A stretch of 49,942 nucleotides of DNA from NCBI GenBank assembly GCA_017852615.1, contig JAFMKX010000003.1, forward strand, positions 1-49,942, written 5' to 3'. The translations under genes and the position numbers were made by a program. The notes under the pieces were generated by a model. The model made no database searches, was not told the DNA's origin, and saw nothing but the letters and a program-made list of their open reading frames with translations. Below are positions 30,746-40,659 of the stretch, in pieces. Position 1 is the stretch's first letter. Each line of letters opens with the position of its first letter. The stretch is from Pontimonas sp. Lineage in GTDB: Bacteria > Actinomycetota > Actinomycetes > Actinomycetales > Microbacteriaceae.

Positions 30746-31671
30746 AACAGGTCATCCGTTCCGCTGCGGCGAACATAGATGGACACCAGAATCAAGATCG
30801 ACATCATCAAAATCAGAGACAGCGCCGCTGCGGCCGGGAAATTCTGCAAAACCAGGAAGTTGGCCTCGATGACATTTCCCATCATGGCGGTGTCGGTAGA
30901 TCCCAAAAAGTCTCTTGAAGCATTGATGTAATCACCGGTAGCGGGGATAAAGGTCAATAGCGTCCCCGAGATAACTCCTGGAATCGAGAGCGGAAAGGTG
31001 ACCTTGCGAAATACGGTCACAGGGTTCGCATAAAGGTCCCCACCCGCTTCGACATAACGCAGATCAAGTTTTTCCAGGGTCGTGTAAATCGGCAGAGCCA
31101 TAAAAGGCAGGAACATATACGTCAGACCAAACACCACAGAGAACGGCGTGCCGGTCAAATAGGCGTCGGCGGGAATCAGTTGCATGGTTTTGAGCGCCCC
31201 CACCACAAAGCCTTCATCCGAGAAGATTTGCTTCCATGCGAGGGTGCGCAGCAGGAAGGAGATGAAAAATGGTGCGATGAGGAGGACCAATGCGAGAGCT
31301 TGCCAGAGAGGATAGGCGCGCAGTTTTACACCGATCACATACGCCAGGGGGTAACCCAGGAGTAAGGCAAACACCGTGGCCAAGCTCGCATAGACAAACG
31401 ATCTACCGATGTGGGTGAAATAGGTGCTCACCACCTCTACGTAATTTTCGAACCTAAAAGCAGTTTGATACTCACCAATAAAGCCACCGGGAACGGATTC
31501 TTGAAAACTGGTGAGGACTAGAGAAAAAAGAGGGGTCACAAAAAACAAAATCAGGTAGAGAATTCCCGGCAACAGCAGCCACAGCGCTACAGGGCTTTTG
31601 CGCTGCACTTGGGGGGCAGCGGCAGCTACTGACCCGCCGGGGGCAGAACTTTGAAACGCTCCGAAGGCCAC
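30742..31671 (-). CDS. potB: ABC transporter permease, spermidine/putrescine PotB-like
   Basis: YVEAGGDLYANPVTVFRKVTFPLSIPGVISGTLLTFIPATGDYINASRDFLGS. Confidence 0.88.
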   Translation of the reverse strand: MAFGAFQSSAPGGSVAAAAPQVQRKSPVALWLLLPGILYLILFFVTPLFSLVLTSFQESVPGGFIGEYQTAFRFENYVEVVSTYFTHIGRSFVYASLATVFALLLGYPLAYVIGVKLRAYPLWQALALVLLIAPFFISFLLRTLAWKQIFSDEGFVVGALKTMQLIPADAYLTGTPFSVVFGLTYMFLPFMALPIYTTLEKLDLRYVEAGGDLYANPVTVFRKVTFPLSIPGVISGTLLTFIPATGDYINASRDFLGSTDTAMMGNVIEANFLVLQNFPAAAALSLILMMSILILVSIYVRRSGTDDLL

Positions 31672-32882
31672 TAGGCCTCCTCGAATTCAGCTTCTAACTT
31701 CTCCCGCTCCTGCACTGCAACCGACACCGTGTCCGTGTCCGAGACGTACTTTCCCTCGGGTGCAGGCGCGTCAGCGAGACCAAAAGCGTGGTCGACTTGC
31801 CAAGACACGAATACCTCATCGCCCTCACTGGCGTGTTCGCCAAGTGACGTATTTTGAGCAAAGACAATAATCTGGCCCATCCCCGGCACCTCAACGAGGT
31901 ACTGGGTGCTGACACCAGAGAAAGAAGCATCCGTGACTCGCCCAGGGCCCAGGACCGTCACCGAAGAACTCTGAGCCGGTTTTTCTCGGTGCAAGACAAC
32001 TTTTTCGGGTCGAATACCCACCGTGACGTCACCCCTGTGGGAGACGGCTCGATCGGTGGGAACACGAAGTTCTTGGCCAGCAACGCTGACCGTGATGACC
32101 TGATTGGTAGACCCACTCACTTCACCGGTGAAGAGATTGGATTGGCCCAAGAATGTGGCAACAAAGGAAGTTTGGGGGGATTCGTAGAGCTCCTCGGGAG
32201 CACCCATCTGTTCAATACGTCCTTGATTCATCACCGCGACGGTGTCCGCCATCGTCATGGCTTCTTCCTGGTCATGAGTCACGTGCAAGAAGGTCAGACC
32301 GACTTCTTGTTGGATTTCTTTGAGCTCTAATTGCATTTGGCGGCGAAGCTTGAGGTCTAGAGCGCCGAGGGGTTCATCCAAGAGAAGCAGAGCAGGACGG
32401 TTCACCACGGCACGCGCCAACGCCACACGCTGTTGCTGTCCACCGGAGAGTTGGGCGGGCTTGCGATTGGCCACATGCCCCAGTTCCACGAGTGCCAAAG
32501 CATCTTTTGCTAATTGGTCGGCATCCGCGATTTTGCGACGTTTGAGTCCAAACATCACGTTATCGAGCACACTCATGTGGGGGAAGAGCGCATAGGACTG
32601 GAAGACCGTATTTACTGGCCTCTGGTAAGCCTTCGTGTCAGTGACATCCTTACCACCGACCAGGATTCGACCTTCCGTGGGCTCTTCCAGCCCTGCTACG
32701 AGCCTCAGTGTTGTGGTCTTGCCACACCCACTGGGCCCGAGCAGGGCGAAGAAGGAACCTGCTGGAATATCCAGCGAAAGGTCATCAATAGCGGTGAAGC
32801 CAGGAAACCGTTTGGTGACATTCACCAGGGACAGATCTGCACCTGCTTCAGCAAATTGTCGCGCCGAAGTTTCCTTATTCAC
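31671..32882 (-). CDS. potA: ABC transporter ATPase, spermidine/putrescine PotA-like
   Basis: [44 protein letters not shown]-like C-terminus; GTG start at 32882 preferred. Confidence 0.92.
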   Translation of the reverse strand: MNKETSARQFAEAGADLSLVNVTKRFPGFTAIDDLSLDIPAGSFFALLGPSGCGKTTTLRLVAGLEEPTEGRILVGGKDVTDTKAYQRPVNTVFQSYALFPHMSVLDNVMFGLKRRKIADADQLAKDALALVELGHVANRKPAQLSGGQQQRVALARAVVNRPALLLLDEPLGALDLKLRRQMQLELKEIQQEVGLTFLHVTHDQEEAMTMADTVAVMNQGRIEQMGAPEELYESPQTSFVATFLGQSNLFTGEVSGSTNQVITVSVAGQELRVPTDRAVSHRGDVTVGIRPEKVVLHREKPAQSSSVTVLGPGRVTDASFSGVSTQYLVEVPGMGQIIVFAQNTSLGEHASEGDEVFVSWQVDHAFGLADAPAPEGKYVSDTDTVSVAVQEREKLEAEFEEA

Positions 32883-32901
32883 CGTGTCGTGACGCTTACT
32901 A

Positions 32902-34116
32902 CTAGGCGCCCAAGGCGATGGCCTGGAAGGCCGCCTGGAACTCGTTGTCCTCGTCGGAGCTGAGAGTTCTAAAGGCCTTCGCCTGAGCCAAAGTGGCGGC
33001 ATCAGGGAAGATCAATTTGTTCTCAGCCAGATCAGGATCGATATCCATGGCAGCTTCGTAGGCGCCCTTGACTGGCGTCACGTAGTTCACCCAGGCAGCA
33101 ACTTCCGCAGCAACCTCAGGCTCGTAGTAGTAGTTCATCAGCGCTTCAGCGTTGGCTTTGCGAGGAGAACCGATCGGCACAACCATGGTGTCGTTCCAAA
33201 TGGTGGCACCAGACTCGGGGAAGACGAACTTCCACTTCTCGCCATCGTCATAACCATTTTCGTAGTTAATCAAGGTGATATCCCCAGACCAACCAATGGC
33301 GACCAAGGCGTCCTCGTTGACCAGGTCTTCGGTGTAGGAGTTACCACGCACGTTACGAATCTGGCCAGCTTCCACCTGTTCACGCAGAACGTCGAGAGCC
33401 TTGTTGAATTCGTTTGCTCCCCAATCGCTGGAAATGTCGACGCCATTGGCCATCATCAAGATACCGACGGTGTCGCGCATTTCGGAGAGAACGACGACGC
33501 GACCCTTGAGCTCAGGAGCCCACAGATCCTCTACCGTGCGAATTTCTCCCACTTTGTCGACGTTGTAGGCCAGACCCGCGAATCCACCCTGCCAAGGCAG
33601 GCTCTTCTTGCGGCCTGGATCCCAGTCTGGGTTGGCTAGTGAGTCAACAACGTTGACCTTGTTAGGAACATTTGCTTCGTTGAGTTCCTGGACGAAACCC
33701 ATCTGGCCCCAACGAGCAGCCATCCATTCGGTGGGAACAACGATGTCAGCGCCAATGTCTTGACCCAACTGGAGCTGGTCGCGCACCTTGGCGTAGTAGG
33801 TGTTGTTGTCGTCGTAGTCGACCATGTAGTTGACCGCGATACCCGTCTGCTCCTGGAAACGATCCAGCGTGGGGTAGTTGCCGTCATCGTCTTCATCGAT
33901 GTAAAACGGCCAGTTAGACCAGTTCAAGGTCTTGTCGGTGGCGGAAATATCTTCTGCTGCCACGAGTTCTGAGTCCGAAGCACAGGCGGCGAGACCGAGA
34001 GCTACGGCGCTTCCACCAGCCCCAGCAAGAAAAGATCGCCTGGAGAGCTGCGACTTCTTAGCCATCTTGATCAGGCTGCGGACCATGGGGTCTTCAGGTA
34101 ATGGACGATTCGACAT
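32902..34116 (-). CDS. potD: Polyamine ABC transporter substrate-binding lipoprotein (PotD/PotF-like, Tat-type signal)
   Basis: SRRSFLAGAGGSAVALGLAAC signal with lipobox; LNWSNWPFYIDEDDDGNYPTLDRFQEQTGI typical of PotD/F. Confidence 0.9.
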   Translation of the reverse strand: MSNRPLPEDPMVRSLIKMAKKSQLSRRSFLAGAGGSAVALGLAACASDSELVAAEDISATDKTLNWSNWPFYIDEDDDGNYPTLDRFQEQTGIAVNYMVDYDDNNTYYAKVRDQLQLGQDIGADIVVPTEWMAARWGQMGFVQELNEANVPNKVNVVDSLANPDWDPGRKKSLPWQGGFAGLAYNVDKVGEIRTVEDLWAPELKGRVVVLSEMRDTVGILMMANGVDISSDWGANEFNKALDVLREQVEAGQIRNVRGNSYTEDLVNEDALVAIGWSGDITLINYENGYDDGEKWKFVFPESGATIWNDTMVVPIGSPRKANAEALMNYYYEPEVAAEVAAWVNYVTPVKGAYEAAMDIDPDLAENKLIFPDAATLAQAKAFRTLSSDEDNEFQAAFQAIALGA

Positions 34117-34232
34117 TGAAACTCCTCATTATGTATACGTAGTGCCAAGGCACCAGGTGATTAATTGATGATAGACCGATTGTCACGACGAGGTGTCACT
34201 TTTACGTCACGGTCTGGTTGCGTTACTTCCTC

Positions 34233-35669
34233 CTACTCTCCGATGTAGGACATCACGTGCTTTATGCGCGTGTAGTCCTCGAACCCATATTGGGACAAAT
34301 CTTTGCCATAGCCGGAGTGCTTAAAGCCTCCGTGAGGCATCTCTGCCACGAGGGGAATATGGCAGTTAATCCACACAGCCCCGAAGTCAAGACCCTTGGC
34401 GAATCGCATCGCCCGACCATGATCTTTCGTCCACACACTCGAGGACAAGCCATACAGCACGTCGTTGGCCATGCCAAGAGCTTCCTGCTCTTGCGTGAAG
34501 GTCTGGACCGTGATGACGGGACCAAAGATTTCGTTCTGAATGGCATCATCGCGCTGCTTCAAGCCCGTCACAATGGTGGGCTCCACGAAGTACCCTGTGC
34601 TGCCCTGCCTGGAACCACCGGTCTCGACCACAGCGTGATCGGGCAGTGCTCCCAAAACCCCCATGACTCGATCCATCTGGTTGTGGTTGTTCAGCGGGCC
34701 ATAGAAAATGTTGGGGTCGGAGGGCATTCCGGTGGTGACGTTACCCGCTACCCATTTCTTGAGCTCCGCGACGAAGTCATCGTGAATCGATTCGTGGACG
34801 AGCACACGCGTGGCCGCGGTGCAGTCCTGGCCAGCGTTGAAGAATCCGGCAGTAGCAATGCCTTCGACTGCGGAGGAAATATCCGCATCGGCAAAGACCA
34901 CCACAGGTGCTTTGCCACCGAGTTCTAAGTGAACTCTCTTGAGATCACTGGATGCTGCCTTGGCGACCTCCATACCGGCGCGAACCGAGCCGGTAATCGA
35001 AACCATTTGAGGGGTGCGGTGGTCGATCATGGCAGCCCCGGTGGTGCGGTCTCCCGTGATGACATTGACCACCCCAGGGGGCAGATGTTGCGCACAAATT
35101 TCGGCCAAGAGCAACGTGCTCTGGGGCGTGGTGTCGGAAGGCTTCAGCACAGTGGTGTTTCCCGCTGCGACCGCCGGAGCAAATTTCCATACCGCCATGT
35201 TCAGCGGATAGTTCCAGGGAGTTACTTGTCCAATGACACCAATCGGTTCGCGGCGAATCATCGAGGTGTGATCGGCCATGTATTCCCCGGCGCTGCGGCC
35301 CTCGAGGTTACGAGCAGCCCCCGCAAAGAAACGAATCTGATCTACGCTGAGCGAAATCTCGTCGTCGACCAAAGTCGCACGAGGTTTCCCTGCGTCTTGT
35401 GACTCCACATCCGCAAACTCTTCGGCCCTTTTTTCCATTTCATCGGCAATGCGAAACAGAGCCAGCTGGCGCTCCCCTGGTGTGGTGTTTCCCCAGGTCT
35501 CAAAAGCATCCGCCGCTGCCGCATAAGCAGCATCAACATCCGCGGCACTGGAGATGGGTGCCTGCGCATAGACAGCCTCGGTGGCGGGATCAATGAGGTC
35601 CATGGCGTCCTTGCCACTGGCCTCTACATAGTTACCGTTGACGAAATTCTTAAGCGTGGGAGTAGTCAT
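34233..35669 (-). CDS. Aldehyde dehydrogenase, likely gamma-aminobutyraldehyde dehydrogenase
   Basis: LELGGKAPVVVFADAD, FFNAGQDCTAATR catalytic Cys, PWNYPLNMAVWKFAPA; polyamine-gene context. Confidence 0.87.
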   Translation of the reverse strand: MTTPTLKNFVNGNYVEASGKDAMDLIDPATEAVYAQAPISSAADVDAAYAAAADAFETWGNTTPGERQLALFRIADEMEKRAEEFADVESQDAGKPRATLVDDEISLSVDQIRFFAGAARNLEGRSAGEYMADHTSMIRREPIGVIGQVTPWNYPLNMAVWKFAPAVAAGNTTVLKPSDTTPQSTLLLAEICAQHLPPGVVNVITGDRTTGAAMIDHRTPQMVSITGSVRAGMEVAKAASSDLKRVHLELGGKAPVVVFADADISSAVEGIATAGFFNAGQDCTAATRVLVHESIHDDFVAELKKWVAGNVTTGMPSDPNIFYGPLNNHNQMDRVMGVLGALPDHAVVETGGSRQGSTGYFVEPTIVTGLKQRDDAIQNEIFGPVITVQTFTQEQEALGMANDVLYGLSSSVWTKDHGRAMRFAKGLDFGAVWINCHIPLVAEMPHGGFKHSGYGKDLSQYGFEDYTRIKHVMSYIGE

Positions 35670-35749
35670 GGCGATACCCTAACCTAGTGGCATACCGTAG
35701 GTCCACCCGGGTATTGGGGAATCTTTTCGTTGCCATTTCTCTTATTTCA

Positions 35750-35781
35750 ACTAATTTCGTTTGCTTTTGGGGAAAATTAGT
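35750..35781. promoter_or_regulatory. Inverted repeat ACTAATTT-N16-AAATTAGT; candidate operator for the adjacent Lrp-type regulator
   Basis: Perfect 8-bp arms, centre-to-centre 24 bp, ending 14 nt before the Lrp start codon in a divergent intergenic region. Confidence 0.55.
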
Positions 35782-35795
35782 GCGAAAATCATCGG

Positions 35796-36269
35796 ATGGC
35801 AGACTCAAAGAAGGCCCGCCGCCACAGCTTGGATGATGTGTCCAAAAAAATTATCCGGCTCCTCCAGCGCGATGGTCGGATGTCCTATGCCGAAATCGGC
35901 AAAAGGGTGGGACTGAGCGAAGCCGCCGTGCGTCAACGAGTGGGAAAGCTCACTGATGCCGGAATTATGCAGATCGTGGCGGTCACGGATCCCAGCCAAC
36001 TGGGTTTCCATCGCCAGGCCATGATCGGCATCCGAGTGCAGGGAGACGCACGAGACATTGCCGCTGCTTTGAAAGAAATCGAACAGGTGGACTATCTCGT
36101 ATTGACCACCGGGCGCTTTGACATTCTCGCCGAGATTGTCTGTGCCGATGATGCCGAACTACGAGAAATCTTGCATGGCTCTATTCGAACCATACAGGGC
36201 GTCATAGACACGGAAACCTTTACCTACCTATCCATAGAAAAAGAACACTACGACTGGGGAACACGATGA
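35796..36269 (+). CDS. Lrp/AsnC family transcriptional regulator
   Basis: LDDVSKKIIRLLQRDGRMSYAEIGKRVGLSEAAVRQRVGKLTDAGI HTH; C-terminal RAM domain. Confidence 0.93.
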   Translation: MADSKKARRHSLDDVSKKIIRLLQRDGRMSYAEIGKRVGLSEAAVRQRVGKLTDAGIMQIVAVTDPSQLGFHRQAMIGIRVQGDARDIAAALKEIEQVDYLVLTTGRFDILAEIVCADDAELREILHGSIRTIQGVIDTETFTYLSIEKEHYDWGTR

Positions 36270-37717
36270 CCATTATTGAGAAACTACAGAAAACCCTCAC
36301 ACCCTCCAAGGCAACCAAGAAGGCCCCTCGCGCGAAAACCAAGCGCGCTGAAACCTTGCAGGACAAGGCTCGGGATCACTTGTGGATGCACTTCACTAGG
36401 CAGGGCCCCCTTTCTGATGGCGCCGATGTTCCGATCATCGTCAAGGGAAATGGCCACCACATCTGGGATGACCAGGGCAAGCGATACTTCGATGGTCTCT
36501 CTGGACTTTTTGTGGTCAACGCGGGCCATGGACGAAGCCGTCTCGCCGAAGTAGCGGCTCGCCAAGCTGAAGAGCTCGCGTTCTTCCCGCTGTGGTCCTA
36601 TGCCCACCCGGCAGCCATTGAGCTCGCTGACAAACTTGCCGATTACGCCCCCGGGGATCTCAACAAGGTGTTCTTCACCACCGGTGGTGGCGAAGCGGTA
36701 GAAAGCGCCTTCAAGCTGGCCAAACAGTACTGGAAGCTTCAGGGCAAGCCAATGAAACACAAAGTTATTTCCCGAAGCGTCGCCTACCACGGCACACCCC
36801 AGGGGGCCCTTGCCATCACGGGAATCCCCTCGATGAAGCAAATGTATGAACCCCTCACTCCTGGTGGGTTCCGGGTGCCCAACACCAACTACTACCGGGC
36901 CGAGGAAATGGGCTTCGTCGGCGAGACCGAGGAAGAGTTTGGTCTCTGGGCCGCCAATCGCATTGAAGAGATGATCGAGTTTGAAGGTGCAGACACCATT
37001 GCGGCTGTCTTCCTCGAACCTGTCCAGAATTCTGGTGGTTGCTTCCCTCCCCCTCCCGGCTACTTCCAGAGGGTTCGTGAAATCTGCGACAAGCACGACG
37101 TCTTGCTTGTGAGCGACGAAGTCATCTGCGCCTTTGGTCGGATTGGCGAAATGTTTGCCTGCACAGCTTTTGATTACATCCCCGACATCATCACCTGCGC
37201 CAAGGGAATGACGAGTGGATATTCCCCCATTGGCGCCATGATCGCCAGCGACAAACTCTTTGAACCCTTCAAGAATGGGGACACCACCTTCTACCACGGC
37301 TATACCTTTGGTGGTCATCCCGTATCGGCGGCAGTGGCTCTGGAGAACATCAAGATCTTCGAAGAAGAGGGAATCAACGAACACGTGCGCAAGAACTCTC
37401 CGAAATTCCGGGCCGCCCTCGAAAAGCTGCTGGATATTCCCATCGTCGGTGACGTGCGAGGTGCGGGGTACTTCTTTGGCATCGAGCTGGTCAAGAACAA
37501 GGAAACCAAGGAAACCTTTACCGAAGAAGAATCGGAAAAGCTCCTGCGTGGATTCCTCTCCAAGGCTCTCTTTGAAGCGGGACTCTACTGCCGCGCCGAT
37601 GACCGAGGTGACCCCGTCATCCAATTGGCACCGCCGTTGACGATTGGACCTGACGAGTTTGTCGAGATTGAAGCAATACTGCGTGATGTGTTGACGCGGG
37701 CTAGCAAACTTCTCTAA
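36266..37717 (+). CDS. Class III aminotransferase, putrescine/omega-amine:pyruvate type (SpuC-like)
   Basis: FTTGGGEAVESAFKLAKQYWKLQGKPMKHKVISRSVAYHGTPQGAL, DEVICAFGRIG, CAKGMTSGYSPIGA. Confidence 0.88.
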   Translation: MTIIEKLQKTLTPSKATKKAPRAKTKRAETLQDKARDHLWMHFTRQGPLSDGADVPIIVKGNGHHIWDDQGKRYFDGLSGLFVVNAGHGRSRLAEVAARQAEELAFFPLWSYAHPAAIELADKLADYAPGDLNKVFFTTGGGEAVESAFKLAKQYWKLQGKPMKHKVISRSVAYHGTPQGALAITGIPSMKQMYEPLTPGGFRVPNTNYYRAEEMGFVGETEEEFGLWAANRIEEMIEFEGADTIAAVFLEPVQNSGGCFPPPPGYFQRVREICDKHDVLLVSDEVICAFGRIGEMFACTAFDYIPDIITCAKGMTSGYSPIGAMIASDKLFEPFKNGDTTFYHGYTFGGHPVSAAVALENIKIFEEEGINEHVRKNSPKFRAALEKLLDIPIVGDVRGAGYFFGIELVKNKETKETFTEEESEKLLRGFLSKALFEAGLYCRADDRGDPVIQLAPPLTIGPDEFVEIEAILRDVLTRASKLL

Positions 37718-37721
37718 CTCC

Positions 37722-39092
37722 GTGGGATCGTCTTCGTCGCTCTCGCTATGGCAGGACACGCTGGGAGATGTCCCCGCGTCAAGGGCGCCATTGAGCCCCG
37801 CTGATCTTCGTGAACACTATGACGTTGTCATCATGGGAGCCGGATATACCGGCTTATGGACTGCTGTAGCGCTGACGAAGAAACATCCGGATTTGAAACT
37901 CCTCGTTCTTGACAAAGAGCGCGTGGGATTCGGTGCTTCCGGGCGAAATGGCGGGTGGGTCTCCTCACTATTTCCCACAAGCCCCTCAGGGTTGATCCAG
38001 CGCCACGGTCTCGACCAAGCCCGGGCGATGCGCGTGGCGATGGTTGAGGCGGTCGACTCCCTGGGCGCGTGGGCTAAGGATCTCGGAATCCAGTGTGATT
38101 TTGTCCAGGGAGGAACCACCACTCTGGCCAGAAATCAGATTCAACTCCACCGAGCCCAAGAAGACCTCGCCGAGGCACAAGTCTTGGGCGTGGACAAGCT
38201 CTCCTGGAGAGCACCCGAAGAGACCCTGGCAGCCTCTGAGGTGGTGGGGGCGGTGTTCAACCCCGCGTGCGCTCGCATTCATCCCGGCAAACTGGTGCAG
38301 GGCCTCGCAAAAGTTCTCGATGATGCTGGCGTACGAATAGCCGAGGCCACTGCGGTCATCAGCTATTCACCTGGTCGAGTGGTCACCCAGAGGGGCGAGG
38401 TTACCTGTGATGTGGCCATTGATGCGATGGAGGGATACCGATCCCAACTTCGCCAGAATCGCCGCGACACGTTGCCCTTGTATTCACTCATGATTGCCAC
38501 AAATCCGTTGCCTGATTCCGTATGTGATGACATCGGATTGCACCACGGGGAGACATTTGCTGATTACCGCTCTCTGGTGATTTATGGCCAACGCACGGCG
38601 GATAATCGAATTGCCTTTGGCGGGCGCGGGGCGCCGTATCACCTGGGCAGTCGCATCAAAAACTCTTACGACCTGGTTCCGCGGGTTTTTCGCGCGTTGG
38701 AACACACGCTCAAGGATCTTTTCCCCCAGCTTGCCGATGCCACAATTTCCCACCGGTGGGGCGGGGTATTAGGAGTTCCCCGGGATTGGCACGCCAGTGT
38801 CACCTTTGATAGCGCAACAGGACTCGCTCGAGCAGGAGGATACGTGGGTGATGGTGTTGGCCTATCTCACCTAGCAGGACTCACCCTTGCCGATTTAATC
38901 ACGGACACACCCTCGGCTCGCACAACCTTGCCCATGGTCAACCACGTGTCCCCTCGATGGGAGCCCGAACCCTTGCGCTATCTCGGCGCCACGGCAGCCA
39001 TTACCGGGGTTCGACTCGCGGATTATGTGGAGTCACGAACGGGAAAGCCCTCGATAATTTCACGCCTGATCGCTCCCCTGACAGGGCACTAA
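37722..39092 (+). CDS. FAD-dependent amine oxidoreductase (PuuB/DAO family)
   Basis: DVVIMGAGYTGLWTAVALTKKHP, GFGASGRNGGW motifs. Confidence 0.87.
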   Translation: MGSSSSLSLWQDTLGDVPASRAPLSPADLREHYDVVIMGAGYTGLWTAVALTKKHPDLKLLVLDKERVGFGASGRNGGWVSSLFPTSPSGLIQRHGLDQARAMRVAMVEAVDSLGAWAKDLGIQCDFVQGGTTTLARNQIQLHRAQEDLAEAQVLGVDKLSWRAPEETLAASEVVGAVFNPACARIHPGKLVQGLAKVLDDAGVRIAEATAVISYSPGRVVTQRGEVTCDVAIDAMEGYRSQLRQNRRDTLPLYSLMIATNPLPDSVCDDIGLHHGETFADYRSLVIYGQRTADNRIAFGGRGAPYHLGSRIKNSYDLVPRVFRALEHTLKDLFPQLADATISHRWGGVLGVPRDWHASVTFDSATGLARAGGYVGDGVGLSHLAGLTLADLITDTPSARTTLPMVNHVSPRWEPEPLRYLGATAAITGVRLADYVESRTGKPSIISRLIAPLTGH

Positions 39093-39103
39093 CACAGGGT
39101 GAG

Positions 39104-39541
39104 CTACTGAGGGTCTCCCGGTAGATCGATGTCGGAGACATAGGGCATCCGAGATTTGGCCACCACCACAAGATCGGTAATAAGTCCTGCTAATACCGAG
39201 GCCACAATCGTGACAAACAGAATGGTGGAATCCAGCCAGGTCTGATCCCCCAACCAAAATACGGCCGCCAGAAAGACCACAAACTTGACCAACCAGGTTC
39301 CCAGCACCGCCGAAAAGAATCCGGGCGAGAGAACATCACCCTTACCTAGCTTGAATCCCCACATGATGCTCACGGGAGTAAGCCCCAACAGGGCAAACCC
39401 CACCCCAGCTCCCACCAAGGCGCCCAGCATTCCTGCCAACTCCCCCAGAAGAGCACCAATAACGGCGGCCACCATGCCAATCAATGCCGTCACGATGGCT
39501 CCTGCTGAGAGCGCTCGACGAACAAGTTGGGATGCGTTCAT
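39104..39541 (-). CDS. AtpI-like four-TM membrane protein
   Basis: Four hydrophobic helices; overlaps the stop of the wecA-like gene, a position typical of actinobacterial ATP synthase upstream genes. Confidence 0.65.
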   Translation of the reverse strand: MNASQLVRRALSAGAIVTALIGMVAAVIGALLGELAGMLGALVGAGVGFALLGLTPVSIMWGFKLGKGDVLSPGFFSAVLGTWLVKFVVFLAAVFWLGDQTWLDSTILFVTIVASVLAGLITDLVVVAKSRMPYVSDIDLPGDPQ

Positions 39542-40659
39542 GGTGTTTCCTCCGATTCGAATGACAAGGGGTCATCAGCTACACGTTGGTCCGGCGACAG
39601 AGTAACGATGGTGGAACCTACTAACCCGATCGCAATAATTCCCAAGGCCCAATACCAGGCGACGAACAGGAACATGAGGGTGCCAATCGCCAACACCGCA
39701 GTCCAGGAATACAAAATCAGCACCGCTTGACGATGCGTGTGACCCATATCTAAGAGTCGATGGTGCAGGTGGGCACGATCGGCGTCAAAGGGTGACATAC
39801 CGCGTCGCAGACGGCGCACCACCGCGAGCCCAAAGTCCAAGAGCGGAACCACCAGCACCGCCAAAGGCAAAATAACCGGCAGGAAAGCAGGCAGGAGTTG
39901 GGTCGGGCTCACCGCACCCGGGTCAATTTGCCCGGTGACCGAAATGGCGCTCACCGACATAATCAACCCCACCAGAAGTGCGCCGGAATCTCCCATAAAC
40001 AATTTGGCGGGATTCCAATTCAAGGGGAGGAAGCCCACCAAAGAACCTGCCAGCAGGACCGTCAGAATGGTGGCCAAACTGAAGTAGGGAGTTCCTTGAT
40101 CGCTGTTAGTCAAGACGAAGGCATAGAGGAAAAACACGCCGTTGGAAATCAGAGCGACACCGGCGACGAGACCATCTAAGCCATCGATGAAATTGACCGC
40201 ATTCATCACCAACACGATGGCCAACACGGTGAGGATGAGGGACAACGTCGGGGAAAACAGAGTGAGACCACCAATCGGGAGCGACACAATCTGAACACCC
40301 TGCCACGCCACAACACCCGCAGCAATAATTTGACCAGAAAGCTTGGTGAGCCAATCCAGGTCAATGAGATCATCCACTACCCCGAGTGCCACCACAATAA
40401 AGGCAGCAATCAAGACCGCAGTGATGGGCCGTGGATTATCAAACACCGCAGCGAACTCTGGCAGCGTGCTAGCGATACCGGCACTGACGACCATCCCCAC
40501 GAACAGAGCAATTCCCCCTAAACGAGGGGTGGGCTCTTGATGCACGTCTCGCGGGCGAATTTCGCGATGCCATCCATAGCGAATACCTGCTCGCCACAAA
40601 CCAGCAGCGAGCAGAAAGCTCACCGAGGTGGCAATTAACGCAATCAACGCATACGCCAT
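39538..40659 (-). CDS. MraY/WecA-type undecaprenyl-phosphate glycosyl-1-phosphate transferase
   Basis: PTPRLGGIALF, VNFIDGLDGLVAG, FMGDSGALLVG, HLHHRLLDMGH motifs; start at MAYALIAL. Confidence 0.93.
   Translation of the reverse strand: MAYALIALIATSVSFLLAAGLWRAGIRYGWHREIRPRDVHQEPTPRLGGIALFVGMVVSAGIASTLPEFAAVFDNPRPITAVLIAAFIVVALGVVDDLIDLDWLTKLSGQIIAAGVVAWQGVQIVSLPIGGLTLFSPTLSLILTVLAIVLVMNAVNFIDGLDGLVAGVALISNGVFFLYAFVLTNSDQGTPYFSLATILTVLLAGSLVGFLPLNWNPAKLFMGDSGALLVGLIMSVSAISVTGQIDPGAVSPTQLLPAFLPVILPLAVLVVPLLDFGLAVVRRLRRGMSPFDADRAHLHHRLLDMGHTHRQAVLILYSWTAVLAIGTLMFLFVAWYWALGIIAIGLVGSTIVTLSPDQRVADDPLSFESEETP

Noticed and set aside
36284-37759. 491-aa minus-strand ORF antisense to the SpuC-like aminotransferase
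   Set aside because: Codon-bias shadow of a highly expressed-looking GC-rich gene; its translation has no recognisable motif, while the sense strand is clearly a PLP enzyme.
27904-39092. Polyamine block as a mobile genetic element
   Set aside because: No integrase, transposase, tRNA gene or flanking direct repeats seen; only a synteny-based argument for insertion remains.
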